A stretch of 51,334 bases of DNA from contig JAZUOO010000046.1 of the NCBI GenBank assembly GCA_045604705.1, forward strand, positions 1 through 51,334. The letters are read 5' to 3'. The stretch's first letter is position 1, and each line of letters opens with the position of its first letter. The position numbers and the translations under genes are program-made. The stretch comes from SIG622 sp045604705 (GTDB lineage Bacteria > Bacillota > Clostridia > Oscillospirales > CAG-382). This document shows positions 1-8,644 of the stretch, one piece after another. The notes under the pieces were generated by a model, which saw only the letters and a list, made by a program, of their open reading frames with translations, had not been told where the DNA came from and made no database searches.

Positions 1-719
1 AAGGTCTGCTTTTTACGCCATGGGTCGTTAAAATAGTACCCTCTTTGGTTGTAGCCCACAAGTAAAAGACAATGAAACGGCGAGATCCATGTGTGAGTCC
101 TATTGGTATGTTCTACATTCCATGTGACCCACATGGTCGGCTGCTGCATATCTATTGTACCCCAGAACACTACCGGAATTTTGTTGTCAATATATTCCGA
201 GCAAAGCGTTGCGAGAGGGACATCCTTGAGCACCACCGCTTGTACCGTATCACTATTCATGCTGTCCACGGCTTTTTTTATAACTTCCGGATAACATCCC
301 CAGCCGGAGGAAGATCTCGGGTCACCCGGAAACTGTTCTCTCGGATCGCAGGCATACCATTCACCGTGACTTATATAGGGAGCCTGTCCCATATCAAGAT
401 AATCCTCTATAAAATCGTTTGGTGTAATATCAACTCCCATATAATTCAGAGCCATAACCGTCGAAACTGCCTCGCATCCGTTTGGGAAGTGTGGCTTCTG
501 ACTTATGAACGGCACGTCTATGACATTCCTTTTCGGAAGTCGCATTTTAAGAGTCTCAAAAAAATCAAGCTGTCTGTTTATATATATCGGAGCATTTTGT
601 ACATCCTCGTTTTCCAATATCTTAGTATAAGGATGCACCGCCGATGAATGAAAAACCGAACCGCATACAATCATGGCAGTGGCAGACAATGCTCCGCAAA
701 GTCTCAATATTCTTCTCAA
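1..719 (-). CDS. Secreted C39-like (papain-fold) peptidase, C-terminus cut by window edge
   Basis: Reading the minus strand from a TTG at 719 gives an open frame of 239 codons that runs off the left edge. The start is supported by AAAGGAGAGG just upstream and a matching promoter. Residues 1-28 form a signal peptide (basic MRRILR, then a hydrophobic stretch). The body contains a PNGCEAVS motif with the probable catalytic Cys, and later a WISPFHC segment with a candidate His followed by YYFNDPW with a candidate Asp/Asn. This is the Cys-His-Asp layout of the Peptidase_C39_2 family, whose secreted members act at the cell surface. Substrate is unknown. A plus-strand ORF over the same bases (72-647) is a shadow. 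Family assignment is from motif recognition only. Confidence 0.75.
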   Translation of the reverse strand, partial: MRRILRLCGALSATAMIVCGSVFHSSAVHPYTKILENEDVQNAPIYINRQLDFFETLKMRLPKRNVIDVPFISQKPHFPNGCEAVSTVMALNYMGVDITPNDFIEDYLDMGQAPYISHGEWYACDPREQFPGDPRSSSGWGCYPEVIKKAVDSMNSDTVQAVVLKDVPLATLCSEYIDNKIPVVFWGTIDMQQPTMWVTWNVEHTNRTHTWISPFHCLLLVGYNQRGYYFNDPWRKKQT

Positions 720-748
720 TTGACCTCTCCTTTCGGTGGGATTGGTTT

Positions 749-777
749 ATTATATCACATAAATGTTAATAATGCAA
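749..777 (-). promoter_or_regulatory. Sigma-A promoter for the C39-like peptidase
   Basis: On the minus strand TTGCAT (777-772) and TATAAT (754-749) are separated by exactly 17 bases. TGTGA before the -10 gives an extended -10 of the kind seen at other promoters in this window. It lies about 30 bases upstream of the TTG start. Confidence 0.7.
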
Positions 778-782
778 GAGGA

Positions 783-857
783 TAGGATTTAGGGATTAGA
801 ATTTAGGGATTAGGAACTAGGGAAGGACTTCGCTTCGAAATGCATAATGCAGAATTT
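783..857. repeat. Low-complexity intergenic repeat (TTTAGGGATTAG heptads plus GCATAATGCAGAATTT)
   Basis: Imperfect repeats of the type GGATTTAGGGATTAG fill 783-825, followed by ATGCATAATGCAGAATTT at 840-857. Both motifs recur in other gaps of the window (heptads near 25610, 38040 and 47315; GCAAAATGCA near 27770, 39925, 45375, 48035 and 48200). No coding potential is seen. Confidence 0.6.
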
Positions 858-955
858 AGGTAAAAAGCTTCACTTTTGAATTATTGTATCGCCTGCGGGC
901 GAAGGAATTGCAATGGTTGTACTTCGCACGATGATTTGATGGTGAACGAATATTC

Positions 956-998
956 GTAGGGTGCGACGTTTCTCGCAAGCGAGAAGGTGTGGTTACCT
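956..998 (+). repeat. GTAGGGGCGAC-type palindromic element, copy 1
   Basis: Begins GTAGGGTGCGACG, continues with a TTCTCGC/GCGAGAA hairpin and ends GTGTGGTTACC. The element at 50886-50841 on the minus strand has the same order: GTAGGGGCGACG, a TTCTCG/CGAGAA hairpin, then ATGTGGTCGTCC. It lies in the prfB upstream gap. The rest of the gap (859-955 and 999-1110) shows short hairpins such as CGCCTGCGGGCG but no gene. Confidence 0.6.
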
Positions 999-1136
999 TG
1001 GCAGGAACGGCAATGATTCCAAATATTTTATGTAAATGTAAAATTTCAAAAACCTATTTACAAACGGCGTAAAATGGTATATAATATAACAGGATATGTA
1101 ATTTTTATTTTTTTACACTGAAAGGATGACAGAATT

Positions 1137-2249
1137 TTGATCATACAGCTTGAAGAAGCAAAACAAAAGCTCGGTGCTCTCAAGGGGCAGATAGAAGAAC
1201 TGTCGGACAGCATGGGTGTTCCTGCGGCACGTGAAAAGGCGGCGAGGCTTGAGCAAGAGACTTGCTGCGAGGGATTCTGGGGCAGAGACGATGCTCAGAG
1301 CGTAATGTCCGAGCTTAATGGGGTAAAGCAGATAGCGGAAAGCTACGACAAGCTCTGCGGTGATGCGGATTCCCTTGAACAGCTTATAGGCATGGCACTT
1401 GAAGAGGACGATGAAAGCTTTACCGAAGAAATCCTCTCCGAGCTTGCAGCTCTTGAAAAGGAATATGACCGTCAGAATATCGTAGCACTTTTGTCCGGTG
1501 AGTTTGATAAGCTCAATGCAATTGTCTCCATTCACCCTGGAGCAGGCGGCACAGAGGCTCAGGACTGGGCGGAAATGCTTTACAGAATGTACAACAGATG
1601 GGCAGAAAAGAGCGGATTTAAGGTCAAGCTCATTGACTATCTTGAGGGCGACGGTGCAGGTATAAAGAGTGCTACATTTACGGTCTCGGGCGAGTTCGCT
1701 TACGGTTATCTCAAGAGCGAGGGCGGTGTTCACAGGCTTGTAAGAGTTTCTCCCTTTGATGCGTCCGGCAGAAGACAGACCTCCTTTGCTTCCGTTGAGA
1801 TTACTCCCGAATTTGAGGACGACGGCACAATTGAGCTTCGTGAGGAAGATCTTGAAATGGAAACACACCGTTCCAGCGGTGCCGGCGGTCAGCACGTCAA
1901 CAAGACTGACTCTGCGGTAAGAATCAAGCATAAGCCCACAGGTATTGTTGTCGGTTGTCAGACGGAAAGAAGCCAGCTGCAAAACAGAGAGACCTGTCTT
2001 AAAATGTTACGTTCAAAGCTCGCCGAAATAAAGGCAAGAGAAAAGCTTGACAAAATTGAAGACATCCGCGGCGACAAGCTCAACATCGAATGGGGCTCGC
2101 AGATACGTTCTTATGTATTCATGCCCTATACTCTTGCTAAGGACACAAGAACAGGCTACGAAGAAACAAACATCACCGCAGTTATGGACGGTGAGATAGA
2201 CGGCTTTATGAATGCCTTTCTTAAGGCTAAGGGCGAGTTCATAAGATAA
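1137..2249 (+). CDS. prfB: Peptide chain release factor 2 (RF2), no programmed frameshift
   Basis: Releases finished polypeptides at UGA and UAA codons on the ribosome. The 370-residue length is normal for class I factors. The anticodon-like tripeptide is SPF at residues 205-207, and the catalytic GGQ loop is at 250-252 within SSGAGGQHVN. The N-terminal helical bundle (about 1-110) is followed by the decoding domain. The start is a TTG with AAAGGA ten bases upstream; there is no in-frame ATG before a stop at 1119. The whole N-terminus reads in one frame, so the +1 frameshift site (CUUUGA near codon 25) found in many prfB genes is absent. A four-codon ORF, ATG (1126) to TGA (1138), overlaps the TTG start. 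Confidence 0.93.
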   Translation: MIIQLEEAKQKLGALKGQIEELSDSMGVPAAREKAARLEQETCCEGFWGRDDAQSVMSELNGVKQIAESYDKLCGDADSLEQLIGMALEEDDESFTEEILSELAALEKEYDRQNIVALLSGEFDKLNAIVSIHPGAGGTEAQDWAEMLYRMYNRWAEKSGFKVKLIDYLEGDGAGIKSATFTVSGEFAYGYLKSEGGVHRLVRVSPFDASGRRQTSFASVEITPEFEDDGTIELREEDLEMETHRSSGAGGQHVNKTDSAVRIKHKPTGIVVGCQTERSQLQNRETCLKMLRSKLAEIKAREKLDKIEDIRGDKLNIEWGSQIRSYVFMPYTLAKDTRTGYEETNITAVMDGEIDGFMNAFLKAKGEFIR

Positions 2250-2299
2250 ATCAGATTTTTATTGATATATACAAAGCAAACAGAAAGGAAGTACGGAAC

Positions 2300-2638
2300 A
2301 TGATCAAGAAAACAAAGCTTTTTGCAATCCTCGGTATAACACTCCTTATTAATTCCGTAATATGCATAGCTGCTTTTGCATCAACATACAAGGAGAAAAA
2401 GAAAATCTCTGCGGCATTCTGGACGCTCGCAGTGTCTTTGGGAACAGCGGGTGCAGTACTTATGGCGGTGTATGCTTCAAAGGAGCACATAAGAATCAGG
2501 GACTTAAAGCACGCACTTTCCGAAAGAGATCATTGGTTCCACTCCTTTGAATATCCCGAATGCACAGAGCCCACCGTTGATATTGACGAAACGTACTTCC
2601 CTCCCGTTGAAACGGAAGACGAGGATATGCCTTTCTGA
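2300..2638 (+). CDS. Small two-TM membrane protein of unknown function
   Basis: 112 residues with ribosome binding site GAAAGGAAG upstream of the ATG. Two hydrophobic segments (about 8-28 and 40-60) are joined by a short basic loop containing KEKKK, followed by a soluble acidic tail of about 50 residues ending ETEDEDMPF. This suggests a small membrane protein with a charged C-terminal tail, but topology was not computed. It lies 50 bases after prfB on the same strand and may be co-transcribed. No family recognised. Codon use matches its neighbours, so it is probably a real gene. Confidence 0.65.
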   Translation: MIKKTKLFAILGITLLINSVICIAAFASTYKEKKKISAAFWTLAVSLGTAGAVLMAVYASKEHIRIRDLKHALSERDHWFHSFEYPECTEPTVDIDETYFPPVETEDEDMPF

Positions 2639-2818
2639 TAAGTGAGGTTTAGCCTATATTCCCGTCGGAGTAATTCCCGTCGGGTGATTTTTTGTGTAAA
2701 AAGGATATGACAAACTATTCTCAAATTCCGCTTGAATTTTTGCCCTTGCGGATATAATAATGCTTTTAAAAACATAAACGCTACCCCACACGGGTACCTC
2801 GGGAAAGGACCGAATACA

Positions 2819-3790
2819 ATGGGAATAACTTCATCGGTAGCCTCAAAGGTTATCAATTTGTTTTTTGTAATGATAATGGGTATGGTGCTCAGAAAGACTG
2901 CGATTCTTGACAAAAAGTCTACAAGCACGCTGTCCTCGATGTTGGTGAACATCACAAATCCATTTCTTGTCATATGTGCGCTTCAGAAAGACTACGATAC
3001 GGCACTTGTGAAAAACGCTTTTATAATTCTGGGTCTTTCGGTGGTCATGCACGTACTTACAGCGATAATAGGTACATTCTCTTTTAAATTTGAAAAGGAA
3101 CGCTCAAAGGAAAAGATATACAGTTTTGCAATGATCTTCGCAAACTGCGCCTTTCTCGGCTACCCGGTGCTTCAGGCTCTTATGGGCAATGAGCTCGGAC
3201 TTTTCTACGGAGTGTTTTTTACGATTTTCTTCAACATTTTCTGCTGGACCTACGGCGTACTTCTTATGAACGACGGCAAGGGACTTGGTGTAAAGGAGCT
3301 ATGTAAAAAGATACTCCTTAATCCCAGCTTTATGTCCGTAATTGTCGGCTTTGCCTTTTTCATGCTGCAAATAAAAGTTCCGGGAGTAATTTTTGAGGGT
3401 ATGAACTACATCGGAAATATGACATTCCCTCTTTCCATGCTGATAGTGGGAAGTCTTTTCTGCGAGCTTGACCTAAAGTCTGTATTCAGGGACAAGGTAC
3501 TCTATTGGTATATGCTGTTGAAGCTTATAATTTTCCCGGTTGTTATGATATTCGTATCTGACTACATCCTGATACGTCTGTTGGGACTTCCGAATATGTT
3601 TGCCTATCTTCTTGTCACAATGTGCGCCATGCCCGCCGCAAGCAACACGGCGATAATGGCGGACTATTACAATGCGGACAAGCTTCTTGCGGCAAAAACG
3701 GTCAGCATATCGACGCTGTTTTCCGTTGCAACCATTCCGCTGATGATGTCGTTGGCGAGCTTTGTGTTTGGGACTCTGGAGATGGTATGA
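2819..3790 (+). CDS. AEC (auxin efflux carrier) family transporter
   Basis: Predicted inner-membrane transporter of about ten helices. The open frame reaches back to 2732, but the ATG at 2819 is preceded by GGGAAAGGA and begins directly with the first hydrophobic segment, so it is preferred (323 residues). AEC-family features include the polar break in the first half (NITNPFLVICAL), the FANCAFLGYPVLQAL segment, and the C-terminal MCAMPAASNTAIMADYY segment, which resembles the conserved second-half helix of this family. Bacterial AEC proteins export organic acids or amino-acid derivatives; the substrate here cannot be told. The downstream terminator at 3991 could serve it. Confidence 0.85.
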   Translation: MGITSSVASKVINLFFVMIMGMVLRKTAILDKKSTSTLSSMLVNITNPFLVICALQKDYDTALVKNAFIILGLSVVMHVLTAIIGTFSFKFEKERSKEKIYSFAMIFANCAFLGYPVLQALMGNELGLFYGVFFTIFFNIFCWTYGVLLMNDGKGLGVKELCKKILLNPSFMSVIVGFAFFMLQIKVPGVIFEGMNYIGNMTFPLSMLIVGSLFCELDLKSVFRDKVLYWYMLLKLIIFPVVMIFVSDYILIRLLGLPNMFAYLLVTMCAMPAASNTAIMADYYNADKLLAAKTVSISTLFSVATIPLMMSLASFVFGTLEMV

Positions 3791-3825
3791 AATGGGAACT
3801 GAATTCGGACAGGATTAGGATTTAG

Positions 3826-3957
3826 CGGAATTTTAGTTCTTTCATCCCGGACTTGTACATCGGTATGCAGTTTGAGCTTGCAAATGCGGGTACGGTGATG
3901 TTGGTACTCTGTACGGGAACGCTGATTTTATTCAGGCAGAAGCTGATGAGAAATTAA
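3826..3957 (+). pseudogene. Possible 3' remnant of a membrane-protein gene
   Basis: After an in-frame TAG, 43 codons read RNFSSFIPDLYIGMQFELAN and continue with a hydrophobic stretch ending FRQKLMRN and TAA. There is no start codon with a ribosome binding site. The frame looks like the last helix and basic tail of a membrane protein, and the terminator 34 bases later supports a lost gene end. It may instead be chance coding. The remaining gap up to 4201 shows nothing further. Confidence 0.3.
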
Positions 3958-3990
3958 TGCGTAAAGAAAAAAAGAAATATTTTCAGTATT

Positions 3991-4019
3991 AGACGTTCTC
4001 TTTCGGAGGGCGTCTTTTT
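3991..4019 (+). terminator. Rho-independent terminator
   Basis: AGACGTTCTC pairs with GGAGGGCGTCT (two G-U pairs) around a TTTC loop, followed by TTTTTC. It ends rightward transcription from the AEC gene or its remnant neighbour, before the convergent proS. Confidence 0.75.
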
Positions 4020-4201
4020 CTTCCCGATTGCAATTATTCTTCCGCGCGGATTCTGTCACCTGTACGAAAGAATTTATAAGCAAGAGAACAAAAAACAGGA
4101 TGAAGCCAAAGCTCCACCCTGATTATAATAAATTTCAATCCGTTAAAGACTGCAAAAGTCATCAAAATTCCAATTCAATCAACTGTGTACCGCAAACTAT
4201 A

Positions 4202-5653
4202 TTAATATGCTTTACCCCAAAGAATTGTCTTTTCAGCCTTCTTGCCGCAGCATACGCAAACGTCCGACTTCAGCTCGCCGCCTACCTCGTCTTCGTTGAA
4301 AGGCATACATCTTGAGGTGACGTCAGCCTGTTCCTTGAGTGCCATTTCGCATTCAAGGTCACCGCACCACTTGGTCTTTATAAAGCCGGGCTTTGTTGAT
4401 GCAATTTCACGCAGCTCATCCATATTCTCGGCAGTATATGTCATGCTGTTTCTTCTTGCCTTTGCAGTTTCGTACATATTTTTTGTAATATCGTCAAGGA
4501 GCTTCGGGAGTACTTCGAGAAGCTCGGAAAGCTTTGCGGTGATTTTTTCTCCGTTGTCACGTCTTGCAAGGACACATACGCCTGCTTCAATGTCACGGGG
4601 ACCAAGCTCAAGTCTTATCGGAACGCCGCGCATTTCGTGTTCTGCGAACTTCCATCCCGGGCTCTGGTCTCTGTCGTCAATTTCAACTCTGAACTGCTTC
4701 TTTATAGATTCGTATACTTCGTTTGCAGCTTCGAGTACGCCCTCTTTGTGCTGCTGTACGGGAACTACAACTATCTGTGTAGGTGCAATTGCGGGAGGAA
4801 GAACAAGCCCGTTATCGTCGCCGTGAGTCATAATGATGCCACCAATAATTCTTGTGGACATACCCCAGCTTGTCTGATAGCAGTACTTGAGCGTATTGTC
4901 CTTATCAAGATATTGAATATCGAATGCTTTGGCAAAGCCGTCACCGAAATAGTGGGATGTACCCGACTGAAGCGCACGACCATCATGCATAAGTGCTTCA
5001 ATTGTGTATGTATCCTCTGCACCGGCGAACTTTTCCTTGTCTGTCTTTCTGCCCTTAACTACCGGGATAGCAAGATAATTCTCGCAGAAGTCCGCATAGA
5101 CACCGAGCATACGAAGCGTTTCATCAATCGCATCCTGTGCAGTTGCGTGCATTGTGTGTCCCTCCTGCCAGTGGAACTCACGACTACGAAGGAACGGTCT
5201 TGTCGTCTTTTCCCAACGTACAACGCTGCACCACTGATTATAGAGCTTAGGCAGGTCTCTGTAGGACTTGATAATCTGTGCATAGTGCTCACAGAAAAGC
5301 GTCTCGGATGTAGGTCTTACGCAAAGTCTCTCGGCAAGCTTTTCTTCACCTCCGTGTGTAACCCACGCAACCTCGGGAGCAAATCCCTCAACATGGTCTT
5401 TTTCTTTATTAAGAAGACTTTCGGGAATGAACATCGGCATGGATATATTGCAATGCCCCGTTTCCTTGAACATCCTGTTGAGTATACCCTGAATGTTCTC
5501 CCAGATAGCCCATCCGTAAGGACGTATAATCATACATCCCTTAACACCCGAATAGTCCACAAGGTCAGCGTTCTTGACTATGTCGGTATACCACTGACCG
5601 AAATCCACATCTCTCGATGTTATTTTCTCTACTTTTTTCTTGTTGTCTGCCAT
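4202..5653 (-). CDS. proS: Prolyl-tRNA synthetase, archaeal/eukaryal-like type (ProS type 3)
   Basis: Charges tRNA-Pro with proline in the cytoplasm. The start is the ATG at 5653 with AGAAAGGAAG upstream, giving 483 residues, the usual length for the type that lacks the inserted editing domain. Class II motifs are visible: RPTSE (motif 2 region of the substrate pocket), SREFHWQEGHT, and TSWGMSTRIIGGIIMTHGDDNG (motif 3 region). The anticodon-binding domain follows, then a C-terminal zinc-type domain with CGDLEC and CVCCGKKAEK and the typical terminal Tyr. An in-frame extension to 5779 exists but runs through repeat DNA and lacks a ribosome binding site. No terminator is seen after the stop. 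Confidence 0.93.
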   Translation of the reverse strand: MADNKKKVEKITSRDVDFGQWYTDIVKNADLVDYSGVKGCMIIRPYGWAIWENIQGILNRMFKETGHCNISMPMFIPESLLNKEKDHVEGFAPEVAWVTHGGEEKLAERLCVRPTSETLFCEHYAQIIKSYRDLPKLYNQWCSVVRWEKTTRPFLRSREFHWQEGHTMHATAQDAIDETLRMLGVYADFCENYLAIPVVKGRKTDKEKFAGAEDTYTIEALMHDGRALQSGTSHYFGDGFAKAFDIQYLDKDNTLKYCYQTSWGMSTRIIGGIIMTHGDDNGLVLPPAIAPTQIVVVPVQQHKEGVLEAANEVYESIKKQFRVEIDDRDQSPGWKFAEHEMRGVPIRLELGPRDIEAGVCVLARRDNGEKITAKLSELLEVLPKLLDDITKNMYETAKARRNSMTYTAENMDELREIASTKPGFIKTKWCGDLECEMALKEQADVTSRCMPFNEDEVGGELKSDVCVCCGKKAEKTILWGKAY

Positions 5654-5682
5654 TTTTATTTCTTCCTTTCTGTTATTACGAA

Positions 5683-5735
5683 GGGTCTCCGACGGGTCGC
5701 TTTCTTGAAAGAAAGCTCCGCAAAGAACTTTATAT
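5683..5735 (-). repeat. Hairpin repeat GCTTTCTT/AAGAAAGC with CCGTCGGAGACC
   Basis: On the minus strand a GCTTTCTT-TC-AAGAAAGC stem is followed by CCGTCGGAGACCC, ending 30 bases before proS. The stem plus CGCAAAGAACTTTATAT recurs before pyrF at 48967-49004. Stem plus CCGTCGGAGACC recurs before coaW at 16400-16434. Confidence 0.65.
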
Positions 5736-5789
5736 GCTCCGCACTCGCTTCGCTCCTGCTCCGGGGGGCTATGCTGCAATTTTTTCTTT

Positions 5790-5815
5790 GTAGGGGCGAC
5801 CCTATGTGGTCACCC
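5790..5815 (+). repeat. GTAGGGGCGAC-type palindromic element, short copy
   Basis: GTAGGGGCGACC, CTAT, GTGGTCACCC. It has the same ends as the copies at 956 and 50886 but only a minimal central loop. It is followed at 5871-5893 by AATTCTGCATTTTG, a copy of the GCAAAATGCAGAATT family on the minus strand. Confidence 0.55.
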
Positions 5816-5906
5816 GCTATAGGCACCACAATGCTTACAATCCACACATCGTTCTGTGGGTGCACTATCTTAATTCTGCATTTTGAATTTTGAAGTGTGC
5901 ATTAAT

Positions 5907-7619
5907 TCAAATCCCCAGAAACTCCGTAAACTCTCCTCTCACCGCTTCCAGCTTCTTCGACGCCTCGCTCTCATCTTTGCCGTTGACAAGGTAGTAAACC
6001 TTAACCTTCGGCTCGGTTCCGGAGGGACGAACAATAACTATTGAACCGTCAACAAGTGCGTAATAAACAATATCCGATTTTGGAAGTCCCGTTGTTGCAA
6101 CCGTGTCTTCGCATATCTTTTTGCCTTCGAGATAGTCGACGTAGAATTTTACGTTTATACCGCCGATTGAGGTGATGGTTGTATTTCTCAGATCGCTCAT
6201 GAGCTTCTTTGTTTTTTTCAGTCCGTCAAGACCTGTCATTGCGATGTTGTCTACCTTTTCAAGGAAATATCCGTATTCCTCAAAGACATCAAGCAGCACA
6301 TCGTAGAGATTCTTGCCCTCTTTGGAGTAGACTGCCGCCATTTCCGTGATAAGTAGGGTTGCAAGCACCGCGTCTTTGTCTCTTGCGTATGTCCCCGCAA
6401 GGTAACCGTAGCTTTCCTCGAAGCCGAGGATAAATGTATACTCGCCTGTCTTTTCGTATTCCTTTATTTTTTCACCGACGAACTTAAAGCCCGTTAGGAC
6501 ATCCACCATTGCAACGCCGTTCTTTTCGCAGATGGCACGTGCAAGCTCGGAGGATACGATGGATTTTATAACGCACGCATTTTCGGGGAGTGTTCCCGTT
6601 TTACGTCTGTACTTTATAATGTAGTCACACAGAAGTACGCCTATCTGATTGCCGTTGAAGCTGTAGTAGTCGCCTGCCTTTGTTTTTACAAGGATTCCCA
6701 CTCTGTCCGCATCCGGGTCTGTACCGATAATGAGGTCACAGCCATTCTTTTCCGCAAGGGCTCTCGCCATATCAAAGCAGCTCTTTTCCTCAGGGTTGGG
6801 AACCTTTACTGTCGGGAAGTCACCGTCTGCAATCATCTGCTCAGGGACTGTAATCAGATGCTTTATGCCTGCACGCTCAAGTGCCTTTGGAACAAGTGCC
6901 GCACCTGTTCCGTGGATTGCCGTGTATACTATCTTGAAGCTGTCCGCAACCTCTGATATTGCATTGGGACAGATTCTCTGTTCAAGGACTCTGTCGAGAA
7001 ATTTGTTGTCGATTTCCTCACCGATGATTTCAATGAGTCCGTCTTTTACGCCCTTGTCAAAATCGTATCTTTCAACCGAAAAAATATCCGTTTTTGCAAT
7101 TTCTTCCGAAACCACCTTTGCGTGATCCGGGGAAATTTGTGCACCATCCTCCCAGTATACCTTGTAACCATTGTAAGCTTTTGGGTTGTGGGATGCAGTA
7201 ATATTTATACCTGCGATGGTACGAAGCTCACGAAGAGCAAAGGAAAGCTCGGGTGTAGGTCTCGGTGCGTCAAATATATATGACTTTATACCGCAAGCCG
7301 CAAGAACCTCGGCACAGATCCGTGCAAAATACATGGAGTTGTTTCTTGTATCACAGGCAATGGTAACCCCTCTTTTTTCGCCGCCGCTTTGCTTAATTAG
7401 TGTTGCAAGCCCTTTCGTTGTCTGGGCAACCGTATAAAGATTCATGCCGCCTATACCCGCCTGCATAATACCGCGAAGTCCCGCCGTACCGAAGGACAGC
7501 GGCATGGAAAAACGTTCTTTTATGGCGTCATCGTTGTCCGCAATTTCCGAAAGCTCTGTCTTTAGTCCGGGATCAAGCTTTTCGTTCGTAAACCATTTTG
7601 TGAATTCTGCTTTATACAT
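5907..7619 (-). CDS. Phosphosugar mutase (phosphoglucomutase/phosphomannomutase, PgcA-like)
   Basis: Interconverts hexose-1- and hexose-6-phosphates, feeding UDP-glucose and envelope polysaccharide synthesis. The 570-residue length fits the four-domain Firmicute phosphoglucomutase type. Seen motifs: TASHNP at 141-146 with the phosphorylated Ser143, the Mg2+ loop DPDADRVG, the sugar-binding FEESYGY, and the phosphate-binding VRPSGTEPKVK near the C-terminus. The ATG is preceded by CGAAAGGAAC. It lies 64 bases behind the TSCPD gene on the same strand and could share its promoter. Whether glucose or mannose phosphates are preferred cannot be read from the sequence. Confidence 0.92.
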   Translation of the reverse strand: MYKAEFTKWFTNEKLDPGLKTELSEIADNDDAIKERFSMPLSFGTAGLRGIMQAGIGGMNLYTVAQTTKGLATLIKQSGGEKRGVTIACDTRNNSMYFARICAEVLAACGIKSYIFDAPRPTPELSFALRELRTIAGINITASHNPKAYNGYKVYWEDGAQISPDHAKVVSEEIAKTDIFSVERYDFDKGVKDGLIEIIGEEIDNKFLDRVLEQRICPNAISEVADSFKIVYTAIHGTGAALVPKALERAGIKHLITVPEQMIADGDFPTVKVPNPEEKSCFDMARALAEKNGCDLIIGTDPDADRVGILVKTKAGDYYSFNGNQIGVLLCDYIIKYRRKTGTLPENACVIKSIVSSELARAICEKNGVAMVDVLTGFKFVGEKIKEYEKTGEYTFILGFEESYGYLAGTYARDKDAVLATLLITEMAAVYSKEGKNLYDVLLDVFEEYGYFLEKVDNIAMTGLDGLKKTKKLMSDLRNTTITSIGGINVKFYVDYLEGKKICEDTVATTGLPKSDIVYYALVDGSIVIVRPSGTEPKVKVYYLVNGKDESEASKKLEAVRGEFTEFLGI

Positions 7620-7683
7620 TTTATGTTCCTTTCGTAGAGGATTGTTTTCTTAAGATTTATATATGCACGGGAACTGCACCGTA

Positions 7684-7947
7684 TTATATCGCATCGCCCT
7701 CAAGGCACTGAGCAATCGCTTTAGCCAACTCGTTGGGACAGGAGGTGGATTTAAATCCGCATCTGATACCCTGAATTTTTTCAATAGCAGTTTTGGCATC
7801 CATACCCTCAATGAGTCTTGATACGCCCTGAGTATTACCTGCGCATCCGCCGCTTATTTGTACCTTTGTTATGATGTCGTTATCGTCTACCTCAACCTGC
7901 ATTTCTCTTGAGCAGACACCTTTGGGACTGTATGTAATCTTTTTCAT
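7684..7947 (-). CDS. TSCPD domain protein (TIGR03905-like)
   Basis: A compact 87-residue protein. The start at 7947 has CGAAAGGAT upstream; a 14-codon extension is possible but lacks a ribosome binding site. Four cysteines, in GVCSRE, GGCAGN, IRCGFKST and TSCPN, match the small stand-alone TSCPD family, whose domain also occurs at the C-terminus of some ribonucleotide reductases. Here the namesake motif reads TSCPN rather than TSCPD. Metal binding is likely for the family but not shown here. It is probably the first gene of a transcript with the phosphosugar mutase. Confidence 0.8.
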   Translation of the reverse strand: MKKITYSPKGVCSREMQVEVDDNDIITKVQISGGCAGNTQGVSRLIEGMDAKTAIEKIQGIRCGFKSTSCPNELAKAIAQCLEGDAI

Positions 7948-7994
7948 TTTTGCAAATCCTTTCGTTGTTATATGAAAATAACTATACAAAGATA

Positions 7995-8003
7995 ATTATA
8001 TCA
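7995..8003 (-). promoter_or_regulatory. Extended -10 promoter for the TSCPD gene
   Basis: TGATATAAT on the minus strand, 48 bases upstream of the ATG. No good -35 hexamer is seen, as expected for an extended -10 promoter. Confidence 0.5.
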
Positions 8004-8489
8004 CAAACTTTTGGAAAATAAAACACTTATGATAAAAATTAACAATTAAAACAATAAATAGTTTGGTTTATGTATAATTGAACTTGTCGTCAAACACTAT
8101 ACTTAAACGAGTGTACAGTGGGGACTGTTTTTTAACGATGTTTCAGGAGTTTGTAAATCAGGTATGTTTTTCAATCTGCAGCTAAAGCAAATTTGCATTG
8201 TTGCCGCTGTTGCACTGTAGCAAAGACTCTCTCATAAAAGTTAAAAATTAAGAATTCATAATACAGAATTGTTGGTGGTTGTGTACCTTGAACGGTTTTG
8301 GAGCTGGAAATTTTCGGGGGATATGAGTACAAACCAAAATTGCATGATTGTTGTTTGTTAACATATTTTCAATTGTGCTTCCAAAAGGCGTTTTAAGCTC
8401 GAATTTGCCACATCACGCGTCAACTTTGTTAATAAAAAGTGAATTTTGGCTTTTCTGCTTTAAATTTAGCTTTAAATCGCCCTTTTTAT
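8004..8489. other. Gap between divergent promoters, no gene seen
   Basis: AT-rich spacer between the TSCPD promoter and the murI promoter. It holds a degenerate GAATTCATAATACAGAATT motif (8249-8268) related to the GCAAAATGCAGAATT repeats, and short frames of 15 codons or fewer without ribosome binding sites. I see no structured RNA. Confidence 0.5.
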
Positions 8490-8518
8490 TTGACAAGAAT
8501 ACATTTTTATGATATAAT
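8490..8518 (+). promoter_or_regulatory. Consensus sigma-A promoter for the murI-to-coaW run
   Basis: TTGACA (8490-8495) and TATAAT (8513-8518), 17-base spacer. The start point would lie near 8525, leaving a leader of about 120 bases in which TTTGTGC and GCACAAA can pair. Confidence 0.8.
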
Positions 8519-8644
8519 AAATTAGTTTTATATATAATACATTATATGTAGAAACTTTGTGCGAAAAATATCCCCGATTGTGATTCTGAATTGACAGACA
8601 ATTGCACAAAAGGCTTACTTCTATCTCGGAAAGGAACTGCAAAT

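Noticed and set aside
72..647. 191-codon plus-strand ORF
   Set aside because: The opposite strand encodes a C39-like peptidase with signal peptide, promoter and ribosome binding site.
1126..1180. Programmed frameshift in prfB
   Set aside because: No CUUUGA-type site occurs within the first 40 codons; the upstream mini-ORF would need a -1 shift on a poor slippery site.
2660..2690. Possible terminator after the small membrane protein
   Set aside because: The two CCCGTCGG motifs are direct repeats rather than an inverted pair, so no stable stem forms between them.
4637..5893. 418-codon plus-strand ORF
   Set aside because: Antisense to proS, with no ribosome binding site and no recognisable domains.
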